A stretch of DNA of 53,968 nucleotides from Trichomonas tenax (taxonomy: Eukaryota > Parabasalia > Trichomonadida > Trichomonadidae): NCBI GenBank assembly GCA_023091735.1, contig JALKBU010000259.1, forward strand, positions 1 through 53,968, written 5' to 3'. The notes beneath the pieces are model-generated. The model saw only the letters and a program-made list of their open reading frames with translations, had not been told where the DNA came from and ran no database searches. Positions 39,851 through 51,328 of the stretch are shown here, in pieces (the first letter of the stretch is position 1; each line of letters starts with the position of its first letter). The translations under genes and the position numbers were made by a program.

Positions 39851-42034
39851 GAATGGAATATAGTTATTTATAGTTATTTTTCATTAGTTTGATAATATTA
39901 AATAGAGTTCTGATACTTTTGATAGGCGATGAAAAATGCACAGTATGTACGCATGAATTCTATTTATGCTTATTAATCTATGTCGTTAATATTGAAATAA
40001 TCAGTATTAAAAACTTAATAAAAAAGACTAATTTTTCTATAATTAGACTGCAAATATGCATTATAATATGTGCATGTGTTAAAAATACAATTTTTGATTT
40101 TTTTTTTTTGACATTTTGACGCAATCGCTTTACATTGTCAAAATTATATATAACAAGCATTTTGCTATTTACGCTGTTTCTGATAAGTTTCTCTGTGCGA
40201 GAATGATGCACACGTATACAAAATAATATATACTGAATACCATCAAAATTTAAGTGACTATTTTTGATATTTTCTCATTCACGTCCATATACATGTTGGA
40301 TGCTCAACGCAGCATGCGAAAGCATGTACCCAAGTCCATATGTTATGAAATAAGAGACTTGAGAAAATAATTTTTTATTTTTCTGAATTTGAGGCTTGTG
40401 AAAGCGTACAAATGACACACTCTCATATGAGTAGCATAGTGTTACTTTTAATCTGACATAGCATATGATACTTTTTTGATGAATCTAATCATATGTTATA
40501 ATTAGCTATTTATGATACACAAATGCTCTACACACGCTAAAATTTAATACTTCATGTCAAACAATCCCTAATCACTCTTATGAATATAAGATATTGCATA
40601 TTTTTCATAAAGTATTATAATAAATCATCAAAAACTGTGGGTATGTAATAAGGTATCTTTGAATAGCATGCAGACTTTTTAAATACACACAATTTCATGG
40701 ATTAAGCAATCACAATAATTCTAGCATCGGGAGAATGCACATTAGCACAAATATTTATACAAAGGCAACATCAATATACAACTTGATGCGAAAATATATA
40801 CCAGTACTATAGTATATGAGTATAATAACTGATATGTTTCTTATGATCTTCTTGATGTGATGCACTCCAAATAACACATCGGGATTCAGTCGCTTTTGAG
40901 ATATTGATTTAGAGTGTATCTCGACAATGCAGCGATATATTTTTGTTGAATTCTTTCCATCTATTATACACACTATATAATATTCATATATCTATTCAAC
41001 AGTTTGATATCCCTCTTCAAATCTTGATTTGTCAAAATAATGCTTTGAAATCCACATCTTTTTTCTACATATGGAATTAAACACATAACTTGCATATTAA
41101 ACACATCCAATAGTATCTGACATTACTGATTGAATCGAAGAATAACGACATGAGCCATTCTGCAGAGATCAGATAATCTTGAAAATTGTGTTTGGAGGGA
41201 TTTAAACCCTTAATCATGTAATACACAACATGTTAAAGCTATTTCCTAAATATTGCAAAATCAAGTCCAAATCTCATATTTTGATATCCAATATAGTTTA
41301 TAAAATTCACTCAAAACTAAATAGATTCATCAGAAGAAACTGTCTATGATAATGACTGTTTAGAAATTCCTCTAAACCTCTTCTTTTCCCAAAACTACAA
41401 ACTATACCAAAAATTTTCGGTATAGTTTGTCTTCTCCTCTTAAATAATTTCTTGGTTTTTGTACCGTGAATAATATTAATATATTTACAACAGATTTATA
41501 ATCATAAATATCACCATTATATTTCGAAAAATTATAATTAAAATTATTTTTCGGACGTTTTTCTATGTGATAAGCATCTAAAATTTTAATAGCGATTTAG
41601 TAGATCTTTTGAAACAATACACATGAATATCTCCTTCTTAACTTAAAAACATCAAGAATTTTGCTTCGAATTTTCTTATTTTGGAGATTTTATTGGAGAA
41701 CTACATGTGTTATAAATACAAGCTATCAAGTTCTATACATGCACATTGAGAATTTGATGTAATTCATATAGCAAATTGATTTTTAAATACGATTTGACTT
41801 CATTAATGAAATAGAAACAAATTATTGAATAAAATGTCTCACATGAAGCTATTCAATGCTATTCGTTGAGTAATCACCAAAATAATGGAATGTGAAAATG
41901 AAACTCAAATTATAAGGACATAAATATGTGATGGCGGATCGCAAACTTTCACAGTTGTCCAAAAAGTTCTAAAATAGAGATTCATAGTAAAGAAATCCTC
42001 CAAACAGAAAAATGATGGTACAAAGTCAAATTAA
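39851..42034. other. Intergenic region
   Basis: About 2.2 kb of AT-rich DNA. Short ORFs (39889-40119, 39978-40211 minus, 40755-40973 minus) show no motif or bias. It contains the small hairpin at 41397-41430. Nothing else recognised. Confidence 0.4.
41397..41430. repeat. Short hairpin, 12-bp perfect arms
   Basis: ACAAACTATACC (41397-41408) and GGTATAGTTTGT (41419-41430) around a 10-nt A/T loop followed downstream by TCTTCTCCTCTT. It resembles a transcript terminator-type hairpin, but no gene ends nearby; more likely a small foldback relic. Confidence 0.55.
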
Positions 42035-42059
42035 GGTTACACATATCAAATTAAGGTTA
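42026..42059 (+). repeat. Short direct repeat upstream of the ankyrin-MBL gene
   Basis: TCAAATTAAGGTTA occurs at 42026-42039 and again at 42046-42059. The duplication introduces the in-frame TAA at 42032-42034 that closes the ankyrin-like reading frame, so it may be the event that cut the gene from its original start. Confidence 0.6.
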
Positions 42060-42124
42060 AATCATATTTTCTTATATCTTCCATTATTGACGCGTGTAAG
42101 AAAGGTTCTGTCTGTGAATTAGAG

Positions 42125-43909
42125 ATGGCACTGAAGAACCCGGAAGGTATCAACGATGAATTCGAGCTCAATGGTAAAAACTATTTTCCAATAACTTGGG
42201 CTTGCGACAAAGGAGTGTTATCACTTGTAGAGATGTTGGCAAAAAATGGTGCTAATCCGAACCGTTCACTCAAAACAGATGATAATCGCGAAGTTTTGGT
42301 GTTAAATTGGGCTTGTGCACAAAATAATGTATCTTTAGTTGAAGAATTACTGAAATGCGGTGCAGAAGTCACTCTCACAACGTTTAAGACAGCTTTGAGC
42401 AACAATCAAAAGCCATTATTAAGTGTTTTGTCATCTTCCATCAAAAGCACAATCAGAAACATGTATAAGTCGCATATTTACAATGCATATGACTCCAAGT
42501 TGGTCAATTATGAGTCAGAGGATCTTTATATCTTCGCTTTCCACATGGGACAAGCAAACTTTTTGTGCGTGAGAAGAAACAACAAAATTGTCATCATAGA
42601 CTGCGGCGAGAACGGTGGTGACTTAGTGAAAAGATTCAGAGAGGCAAATAAAGACTATAATAGGTCAATAAGCGAACTTCAGAAGGTTATTGAGGAATAT
42701 AACAAGTTCAGAGAATGTCCAGGAAAAGTCAAGAAAATGTTCACGACAAATTCTCGTGTGGAGCCAAGAAGACAGTTTAGAACTGCAGTAAACTTCGTTA
42801 GGAAAGCAGGAACTAGAGAGCAACTCGATATGCTCTCAGAGATCGAAGAAATGCAGATAACTGATGGAGATTTAGTCATCGAGAAAATCAACAAAGTTAT
42901 CGAAATCAGCCAACAATTAGAAAAAGAGAGACAGCATCAGGAGTTCTTCTTAGTTTTCAACAACTCAGAAGTCGAATATGTCTTTGTCACACATTCGCAC
43001 GATGATCACTATAATTACATCGATGATATGAACAAATTATTCCCTGAAAGTTTCACGAACACAAAATATTTGTTTGGCGGAAATGAAACTGATTGGAAAG
43101 GAAAAACAATCGACAGAGTTTTCAGTGTTATTGGCCGTGAAAAGATCAAATTCACAGGACGTGAATATGAAACGATGACATTCAATCTCTTGAATGGTTT
43201 AGAAGTCAAAGTTCATGGCCAGGAAACACCCGATGATGCTGATAACGACAAGAATCAGATTTCGTTGATTATCACTGTCGATATCTGTGGAAAGAGAGTT
43301 ATGTTCACAGGTGATGCAGAGGGATGCCATTTGAGAAGACTGAAGCTCGAAAAGCCAACAGATGTCGAAGAAAATGTTAAAGTTTTCTTGGATGAAATCG
43401 AAAAATTAATCAAACAAAAAAGATTGGCAAGAGAAAACTCAACAACAGAAGTTTACAAGAAACTCAAAGAGTTCACAGAGAAGAATGAAATCAAATGCGA
43501 TTTGGAGCAAATTGTTAAACAAATGCTCAATCTCGAAGAAGTTCTTTTAGTTTTCGAACCGCATCACGGCTCTCTCACACGCAATTCTCACGATATCTAC
43601 AGATATCTCGCAGCGCAGGACACGAAGAAGGTATTCTGCATCATGAGTTATCCTATTTCTATGGACTATCTTCCAAAGAGAGAGTCCGTCGAGAATCGCG
43701 TCACAGAGCCGAAAACACGCGAGCATCCAGTCGTCTTCGCTCTCGATGAGACACCGGCGATGAACGTCACAACAGATCCAGTTTTTACAACAGGCGCCTG
43801 CTGCGACAATATGTACGTATTCTCTTTCACTAACGATAAAAGTGATAAATCTGTCGGGTTACTCAATCTCATGGGTGAAATGCCTGAATGGGAAATCATC
43901 AAACAATAA
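42125..43909 (+). CDS. Ankyrin-repeat / metallo-beta-lactamase fusion protein
   Basis: 594 residues from the ATG at 42125. Seen: about two ankyrin repeats (residues ~18-85: WACDKGVLSLVEMLAKNGAN and NWACAQNNVSLVEELLKCGA), then a metallo-beta-lactamase fold: entry strand IVIIDCGENGG (~155), a ~120-residue helical insert, THSHDDHYNY (~288-297, the HxHxDH metal motif), FTGDAEGCH (~395), a second helical insert (~415-470), and EPHHGSLTRNSHD (~477). All zinc ligands are present, so a hydrolase is expected; the ComEC/Rec2-like arrangement (IDCG…GD…HHGS) suggests a phosphodiester or related substrate. The frame stays open upstream to 42035 and reads ankyrin-like (DACKKGSVCELE), but has no ATG and no Inr, so the gene may be 5' truncated. 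Stop overlaps TAAAG. Confidence 0.85.
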   Translation: MALKNPEGINDEFELNGKNYFPITWACDKGVLSLVEMLAKNGANPNRSLKTDDNREVLVLNWACAQNNVSLVEELLKCGAEVTLTTFKTALSNNQKPLLSVLSSSIKSTIRNMYKSHIYNAYDSKLVNYESEDLYIFAFHMGQANFLCVRRNNKIVIIDCGENGGDLVKRFREANKDYNRSISELQKVIEEYNKFRECPGKVKKMFTTNSRVEPRRQFRTAVNFVRKAGTREQLDMLSEIEEMQITDGDLVIEKINKVIEISQQLEKERQHQEFFLVFNNSEVEYVFVTHSHDDHYNYIDDMNKLFPESFTNTKYLFGGNETDWKGKTIDRVFSVIGREKIKFTGREYETMTFNLLNGLEVKVHGQETPDDADNDKNQISLIITVDICGKRVMFTGDAEGCHLRRLKLEKPTDVEENVKVFLDEIEKLIKQKRLARENSTTEVYKKLKEFTEKNEIKCDLEQIVKQMLNLEEVLLVFEPHHGSLTRNSHDIYRYLAAQDTKKVFCIMSYPISMDYLPKRESVENRVTEPKTREHPVVFALDETPAMNVTTDPVFTTGACCDNMYVFSFTNDKSDKSVGLLNLMGEMPEWEIIKQ

Positions 43910-44529
43910 AGCTATAGATATATATATCATTTGATGTTTCAAAAAAATATAATCATGATTTAAAAATTATTTTCTAAAATATGAATGTCAATAAGATAAA
44001 GGAGTTCTTCTTACAAAAAAACATTTACTCAAGTTATAGTGATCAAAATTCTCAGCACTTTTTTTGTAAAGCAGAAATTTTAGGAAAAAGACAGCAATAT
44101 GAATGTATTTATTAATTAACAAAGAAAAAATAAAGAAGAAATGAAAATGTTCAAAAATGCATTGGAAATTGTAAAGGATTTCCAACTTGCTTTCGTACGC
44201 AAGTATATCTTCAAGTAATGGAGACAAAGATCCAAAGGTATTTCGACCTAGACTATAGAAAGGTACCTTGGATCTTTTTTGCTGATATTTTCCAATCAGC
44301 TTCAAGATTTAAGTTGTTCGGGCCATGAGGATGTATGCGCGCATTTCGAAAATCCTCGAAAATCACGCCTGTGATATACCTGGTGGACGACACTGTGTTT
44401 AAATAGGGAATGCATCCATTATTTAAGGGATGAAAATTTTATACAGATATATCGATATAGGCATGTGCAGAATGCTGTATCTATTCTAATTAATCAAATC
44501 TGAGCGTTTGAAAATTTAATTTAAATTTT
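43910..44529. other. Intergenic region
   Basis: Contains a hairpin (arms AAAGATCCAAAGGTA at 44226-44240 and TACCTTGGATCTTT at 44264-44277, one bulge) and otherwise unremarkable AT-rich DNA. Confidence 0.4.
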
Positions 44530-44745
44530 ATCTATCTCTAATAATGACTATAGTCAACTATATTTCAATTCATATTGCCCATACCTGTATAGAACATGGA
44601 GCATTGAATCGAAATCTAGATGTTTCTGTAAAAATACATCAGAATTGCAAAAATGTGAGATTTTTGAGGGATTTTATTGTCTTCAGCAGTTTCTCTAAGT
44701 ACAAGCAGTGTATTCTAGTTAGTAAAATGCTGTAAAATCCCTTCA
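44530..44745 (+). repeat. Dispersed repeat family R1, copy 3 (decayed, no palindrome)
   Basis: Same orientation as copy 1: AATGACTATAG, CTAGATGTTTCTGTAAAAAT, TTTTTGAGGGATTTTA and AAAATGCTGTAAAATC. The palindrome half of the family is not present here. Confidence 0.55.
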
Positions 44746-45240
44746 AGAGCAATGACTGCACTGATTGATTCTTGGAACTAGTGAAAAACTAGTGGAGAAC
44801 GCATTACCACATTTGGTAGCGCACGTATAAGTTTAAAATTAGTAAATAAGGGGGTAGGGGATGCATCTTAATTTCCCTTTTATGGGTAAATTTGAATGGT
44901 GTCTTCTATCGTCACGATTTTTTGGTGTCCAATATAACCTTAGACACTCTCAAATTTTGAATGGTGTGTGACGGTTTTTGATACACCATTCAAAAAAATT
45001 GAAATGCAACATAATAAAAAATATGCAACCTATGGATATAGTCAATTCGTTTGGCTGAATTAGAATTTTCAAAAAAGCTGATTTTTACGCCAAAAACACA
45101 AAATAAACACACACCTGAGAACACTGGACATGGAACTCAGGACATACTTTTTCACTTTTCGAAAAGTGTAGATGTATGAATTGTTATACCGATTGGAAAA
45201 GTGACATTTTTGCTTTGTAATGGGGCAATACAAATATGCA
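44746..45240. other. Intergenic region with small inverted and direct repeats
   Basis: TTTGAATGGTGT occurs at 44891-44902 and 44956-44967, and its reverse complement ACACCATTCAAA at 44983-44994, so a small foldback unit sits here. CTTTTCGAAAAG at about 45155 is a short palindrome. No gene. Confidence 0.45.
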
Positions 45241-45244
45241 AAAA

Positions 45245-45315
45245 TTCAGGGCCGCTGGTGCCTTCAGCGCTGGCGCGGCGTCATCATCGCCTCCGGCCAA
45301 CGAAATCAACAAATG
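45245..45315. other. Isolated GC-rich island, possible gene-end fragment
   Basis: About 65 bp (GGGCCGCTGGTGCCTTCAGC…CTCCGGCCAACG) at roughly two-thirds G+C in very AT-rich DNA. Open on both strands: plus reads RAAGAFSAGAASSSPPANE then a stop; minus reads AGGDDDAAPALKAPAALNF. Looks like a coding scrap of a highly expressed gene or foreign DNA; no family can be named. Confidence 0.45.
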
Positions 45316-47966
45316 AATTTCAAAGAATAACTTACATGTCCCCCTCCATTTTCTTTTCTTTTTTCCTCCTTCTATTCTCTTTTCCCGTATTTTTCTCGAT
45401 CTTAATTCAAATTTTCATTATTAATAATTAAAAAGCAAACAAAAATAAGACTTTAGATAACAAAAGAAATATAATTTAGATATACTGCATGCTAATTTTG
45501 TTTTATTTAAAACATAAAAATCAAATCGGAATTATTATGAAAACTTTAAAGGGCTATAGTTAAAGGATAACTTCAGCGTCATTGAGCGAAGTTGTGACAG
45601 AGTAAACGTTACATATTACGATTTTTTGACATTTTTTTTACAACTGAATGCTGCCTCATTAACTTTGTTCAATCATCGATTCTATGAGGACGTTGTGGTA
45701 AAATGAATTCGAATTTTTCGATAAATATTAAATGAAATAAGTAAGTCATTCGTTGAGTAGTTTGTATATCATTTTCGATGAGGAATGTATTGGTAAACTG
45801 AAAATAGCTTGTCATTCGAATGCATTCTGATGTCATAAATTGATGTTGAATTTTATGCAAAAACATGACGTGAAAGCGATTGATTTCTTTCTCTGTGTAT
45901 TGCAGAGCGAATAATGATGCATAAAAGCGTAATATTGAAATGCGAAAAAATTTGGACTGCAAAAATGGAACTGTTTGATAAATATATTATGGATCATTTG
46001 AGTAATGATGATGTTTTTCTTGCTTCACAACTCTGTAATTTAACATTTATATGGTATGGGAGTAAGTTTGTGGATGTTTTCAGATAAATAGATAGCATTT
46101 AGCAGCACCTGCAGTGCCTGGATGCATTTAGTCCAATAAACCTGCCGAATTTGATATTTTCAGTGAGTGCCGCAATGAAACTAGTGTTGCTTGGAATGTC
46201 ACTTTTGTTGCTCAATTTGTCACTTTTCGATATGGAATTGAGAGGAAGAGAACGATTATTTACGATTATTGTTCAAAAACGATTATTGTCCATTAAAAGT
46301 GACATTCTTTAGGCAGCACCTTTAATACTTTGGGTGAATAACCCAACAATGTATTGAAAAATTTGAAATTTTGAAATTTTTGGAGCATCACATTGTAAAC
46401 CTAAAATAAATCAATTTGCATTATTTATTTTCCAAAATGTTCAAGATTTTTCTATTAAAAGATCAAAAACACACAAAAATGACATAAATAATGTTCAAAA
46501 CATCATGGGCGGGAACTCAATGGATAGAAAATAAAAAGGTCGATCAATCTGGTCGGACAATTTCCGCTCCGTACATTGTGATATCGAAGAACCTGCGCAG
46601 AGATTCGCTGAGTTATTCATCTTGAAAAATTATATAATATTGAAATATTTAGAAAATATTTTTTTCAATTTAAATATTTTACTAAAAAACAAATTTATGC
46701 AAAAAAAGAAATAATAAATTTTAATACATAATAGATGCTGAATACAATTTTACTATTAAATAGGCAATTTTAATTTTTCGATTTTCAAAAAAAAAGAGCA
46801 ATGAATGAAATTCATTCACATTCAAACAGACTAATTGGACTACTGATCATAGAAACGACATACAACGCTTAAATATTTCAACATTTTCAAAAAAGTGAAA
46901 AAATCATATTCATAAAATGAATTGATAAGCAAGTTATAGATATGATTATAAAGGTAGAAGTATTTACTCAAAGAAAAAAAACAAAAGTTTATAAAACATT
47001 ATGAATGAAATCTTAAATAGAGATATTGATAGTTTTATATCTGTAATTAAACCAAACTACTGATGTAAATTACACGGATTTCTATAAATATGCATAAATC
47101 ATCGTTAATTATGGAGATAATAATCGGATCTCAAAAACCATCTGTAGCGGCCCTTAGAAAATTTGTGAATGATCAGCGGAATGTTAGTAGCAGCTGTGTG
47201 TAGAAGATGGAGCCAAAAAATCAGCAAAATTTTGTGGTACAAATTTTGAATTGTAAAATGTAGATTTCAAGACAGATTCCGACGCCAGATACTCTTGTAG
47301 AAAGTCACTGGTAACGCCAAGGCTAGAAACCAACAAAGTTTAAAAATCGCAATCTCTTAGCAATGACTTTAGTCCAGAGCACCTAAATAGGTTCTATGAT
47401 AAATTCGCTGAGTTACATTTTTGATTGGGCCATATAGAATATACTAGTTTTGAATCCTCACCGAGACACCAAAACTAAACTTCGACCGAGGCCCAAAAAG
47501 TGAGATTTTTAATAACTTACATTCTGCCACAGGACCTTTGATTATAGACTTTAAGGCGATCGACAATGGAGCTTTAGGGAGAAATTCGTATTGCTGTGAA
47601 CATTTCAGCTGATTTAAGTCATTAAATTCAATATGTAGATTAATAGCGATTTATTGGAGAGAATTCTAGCTGAAAAGCAGATGAATTTGTAAGGACTATA
47701 TGGGTGTTCTGTGTGGATTGATTTGATTATGTAAATTTTAATAATATATGGCTTTAATAAGCAAAATAAAGAGATCATCTTGATATATTAAAGGGCTAGT
47801 TTGCCATGTAAATTCTGATTCTGGCGTGTAAAAATAAAGATATTTTTTATTTGTCAAGGATTGTCAGAAATTAATCGTTCTATTAGAATTAATTAAGTAT
47901 AAATATATAGCAGTAAAACAAATGCATGTTATACTATGTAATTTTTAAAAATTGTTGCGTACCAGA
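45316..47966. other. Long gene-poor region
   Basis: No convincing gene; a minus-strand 97-codon frame (45669-45962) begins with TTG only and is not called. The stretch 46196-46312 holds GTCACTTTT twice and AAAAGTGACATT once around a repeated AACGATTATT, resembling the TIR motifs of the element at 47967. CGCTGAGTTA near 46608 and 47405 may be relics of one repeat. Confidence 0.4.
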
Positions 47967-48525
47967 AGTTGTCATGAAAAAGTGATAATATCTAACATGT
48001 AAACATATATATGTGACAAATAAATATTTACGTGGCATGCGGTTATAAATGATTATTGGAAGAATGATATCCTATATTTGTTTAAATTTACTTTGAAAAG
48101 AAAAATTAAGTGCTTGATTGGAACTGGTAGCCAAAACGCTAGCAGTCCAGTCCACAGTTCTTCCTTTCAGGCTCGATCTTCGAAATAATCAGCGATTTAC
48201 TCTCCAGAATGCTTCTGAAAGGAAGAACTGTGGACTGTATTGCTAGCACCTTGGCCACCTGTCCCAATCAAGCATTTAATTTTGCTCTTCAGAGGCGTTC
48301 TGAAGTGGAAATCTTTGATTTCTTAATGATGGCGTATGAAAGGAAGATCTATGAGTTTAGTTACTAACATGCGTGGTACCTGTGTCAATGTAGTTCCCAG
48401 CTCTTACCGTCAGACGCGATTTTGAAATAAAAACTAATACATAATTTGAATGATTATATGACTTTACATGTCAGATAATATCACTTTTGTGTCACTTTTC
48501 GTAACAACTTTCTGTAAGTGACACA
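47967..48525 (+). mobile_element. Non-autonomous TIR element with internal foldback, copy B
   Basis: Left end AAGTTGTCATGAAAAAGTGA…AACATGTAAAC (from ~47967) matches the reverse complement of the right end (ACATGTCAGATAATATCACT…GTAACAACTTTC, to ~48525) with a small indel, giving terminal inverted repeats of about 40 bp. Inside, at 48112-48273, is a foldback of ~60-bp arms (TGCTTGATTGG…CCTTTCAG and CTGAAAGGAAGAACTGTGGA…CCAATCAAGCA). No ORF, so any transposase must act in trans. Copy A at 38773-39085 is a truncated relative in opposite orientation. Superfamily not identified; target duplication not resolved. Confidence 0.7.
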
Positions 48526-48880
48526 AATAGATGATTAAAAATATCCTGAAATAATGCTCAAAATGTTTTTGTTACAAAATGCGTATGCGGAAACAGTCAC
48601 TTTTTGCATAACAATGTAATGATAATATCATATTCTATATGATATTTAGAGCCAAATTTGAAAAAAAAAATTAAAAATTAGCCAGAGAAAAAAACTATGA
48701 ACGATAAAATAATCGTTGACTTAAGAAACACCTTTATGAGTAACAGAACTGTTGTAAATCAATAATACTTGCATTATGTCAATTAAAAACTTCAAAATCA
48801 AAGCTCTGTGTCGTAAAAAACGTATTTTGAAAATTTTACAAAAAAATCTGCATTAACAAATTCGTATATTCGTTGCGTGG
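48526..48880. other. Intergenic region
   Basis: AT-rich, no feature recognised. It separates the TIR element from the GC-richer palindromic patch. Confidence 0.35.
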
Positions 48881-49215
48881 GGTATATTTTTTACGCATTG
48901 GATTTTGCGTATTGGCCGCATGCTTATTAAGTATGCGGCACTTGCGATTTGTAAAATAAAAACAATTTTTTTATTATAGGCAGACAAAGTTAAAATGGAA
49001 GTTTCATTAAACAGTAAATATACTTAATAATAGTTATTGCCATAGCACTGAGCGTTCCGCAAAGCGGCACGCGAGGAAAATTTGCGCATTTAGTAAAAAA
49101 ATAATATACTTTGTGTATAACTGCCGCATGCTTATTAAGTATGCGGAAATGATCACTTTTTGTGTAAAAATGTACGCAAAAATGCCTCGCACTTCGTGCC
49201 AAAGAAATATTTTAA
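48881..49215. repeat. Palindromic GC-rich patch with a duplicated 23-mer
   Basis: CCGCATGCTTATTAAGTATG-CGG occurs identically at 48916-48938 and 49124-49146 and is itself nearly palindromic (CCGCAT…ATGCGG). Between and after lie small GC hairpins: CCGCAAAGCGG near 49056 and GCACTTCGTGC near 49189, plus repeated TACGCA and TTGCG words. The style recalls bacterial intergenic repeats or a transposon end and differs from the rest of the window. Frames crossing it (48990-49288 minus) show no motif. Confidence 0.65.
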
Positions 49216-50592
49216 GAACGGTTGCAAATATGATCTTTTGATGAAATGTGGCAGGGTGCCAATAATCGATCAATGAGGTATTACCCATATAGCCTCTGAG
49301 TTAGATCGATTGATGTTGATTTCTAACTCAATAAATTAGTTGAAATACAAATATTTGTAAATTTGTTGAAGCTAGGCAATACCTTAGAATGTATCAATGA
49401 ATATTACTTCAGAACTCTGCCTGGGTAGAAGGAAGCATTGACTCAGAATGCAAGATACACATATTTTTCTAAAAACTTAAATGTACGCATCTGGCATGTA
49501 AAGTCGTTATATTTGTCATTATGGCAATATAATAAACTTACATGACAGATAAAATGACAGACTGGTTTTGACGAATAAATTATGTTTAACATATATTAGA
49601 AAGTAGTTTATTTTATCTATATTGTAATGTCAATTAGGTCTATTAAAATCTAAAATAATTTCAATGCATTCAATAAATTGAGACAAATTTGACACCGCTG
49701 ATTTAGTGGTATTTCTACTATAATTGCTCTTTAAAGCATTATCCATATTTGTACGTTTGGCTTATATCAAAAGTCATATGTAAACCTTTCAACACTAATT
49801 TTGAGATCATTATATCAAAAAAACTTGGCTTTAACATTAAAAACAGAACCAAATTAGCCAACTTAATTTTTACTAAAGCGATTCTTGAGAGCTTAAGTTC
49901 ATGAAAATATTGATAACTAGCACAAATAACTCAAAATTTCTCGATTGTATAATCTACCTCCGGGATTATGACATGAGTAACTCGATGTATTTAATATTTT
50001 TGAGATAATTGAAATAATTTGAGAACAATTAAATATTACAAATAGATATTTGATGTCAGTGATAATGATATAAATTGATATTCAATGATCTATCTGATCA
50101 TTCAAAGACATTTTATACACACAATTAAATTTAGACATTTCAAACCATATTTCACTCGATTTTTTGATTTTTCAGATTTTTAATTTTTTTCACAAAAATC
50201 CAAAGCATTTTTATTTTTATTTTTAAATTGTATCATATTTAAAAAAGCAAATAATAATTCAAAAGCGAAAATTTTAAAACTGAAAATTATTCACAAAATC
50301 ATTTTGTATAAAAAATATTTTTGAGTATGAATTGCATCTAATCATCATGTTGTGAAATATTTTTGTTATCTCCCCAAATAAACAATTTCCTTTTTTGTTA
50401 ATATTTTCAATAGAATCAGATTGTGACATCAAATTAATTGCAAATAAACTGTTTTATTTTCTTTGAGAGTAAATTCAATTTTTTTTTTTGCTACATTATG
50501 TATTACCATCGGCACTCATGTAAAATGATCATTGTGATTTATTTCAAAATTAGATTTTTGAGAATCTTTGAAAATTGATTATAATTAAACAA
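49216..50592. other. Intergenic region upstream of the Myb gene
   Basis: AT-rich DNA; TTACATGACAGATAAAATGACA at about 49538 is another scrap of the TIR-type motif. No Inr was found just before the Myb gene start. Confidence 0.4.
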
Positions 50593-51075
50593 ATGAATAA
50601 TGAGGTTCTGGCATCACGGCAGAAGCATTTATTCACACGCAAAGAGGACCAAAAGCTAATTAGACTTGTACAATGTGCTGGTAATGAAATCGACTGGAAA
50701 ACTGTTTCAATTGAGATGAATGGAAGAACTGCTCGTCAATGCCGTGAGAGGTACAAAAATTATCTTGATCCATCATTAAAGAAAGGAAATTGGAGTTCAG
50801 AAGAAGATTCAAAATTAATGAAATATTTCCTTCTATATGGAAACAGTTGGAGTATATACCCTAGATTCATACCAGGAAGAACAGTGAACTCTATAAGAAA
50901 CAGGATATTGTACCTAATGAAAAATATTAATTCGAATTTATCAAGTTCCTCTAATGAAAATATTGAACCCATCACAGCTGATTCAGATACAACTACGGAA
51001 ATTGATATACTCTTTCGAGATCCAATATTTGAAATTCCTCAATTTTCTTTGTTTAATATCAAAACTGTTGAATAA
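50593..51075 (+). CDS. R2R3-type Myb DNA-binding protein
   Basis: 160 residues from the ATG at 50593 (the frame opens six codons earlier with TTG only). Seen: two Myb repeats. R2 (~12-60) has LFTRKEDQKL, Trp35 and the recognition helix GRTARQCRERYKNYL; R3 (~63-112) has GNWSSEEDSKLM, Trp67, Trp86 and the helix GRTVNSIRNRILYL. The first Trp of R2 is Phe14 and the third of R3 is hydrophobic, as in many trichomonad Mybs. A Ser/Asn-rich, then acidic tail follows. It should bind DNA as a nuclear transcription factor; trichomonads have hundreds of these small Mybs, some regulating iron-responsive genes. The target here is unknown. The stop overlaps TAAAG. Confidence 0.92.
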   Translation: MNNEVLASRQKHLFTRKEDQKLIRLVQCAGNEIDWKTVSIEMNGRTARQCRERYKNYLDPSLKKGNWSSEEDSKLMKYFLLYGNSWSIYPRFIPGRTVNSIRNRILYLMKNINSNLSSSSNENIEPITADSDTTTEIDILFRDPIFEIPQFSLFNIKTVE

Positions 51076-51328
51076 AGAAAAGATACTAATAAATACATTA
51101 CACAGCATATAAATAGCATAATGGTAACGACTCATGTTTCAAAACCTTTAATTATTATTTGATCAATTTTAATTTGTTATTTACAATAATAAATGATTAA
51201 TTTTTCAAAAACACGTCAATTACTTTCGATAACAGATTGAAAGAAAGCTTAAGGAATGATAATTATTCTATAATAATAATTTATTAAGAAATGCTTATTC
51301 TTAGAGAGTAAACAACAAAGACAGATCT

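Noticed and set aside
41397..41430. Rho-independent-style terminator
   Set aside because: Nuclear parabasalid DNA does not use such terminators and no gene ends nearby; kept only as a small hairpin repeat.
45669..45962. 97-codon minus-strand ORF
   Set aside because: It opens with TTG only, shows no codon bias or motif, and lies in repeat-rich DNA.
48990..49288. Overlapping minus-strand ORFs across the GC-rich palindromes
   Set aside because: The frames are opened by the hairpins and hold no motif; the palindromic repeat structure explains the sequence better.
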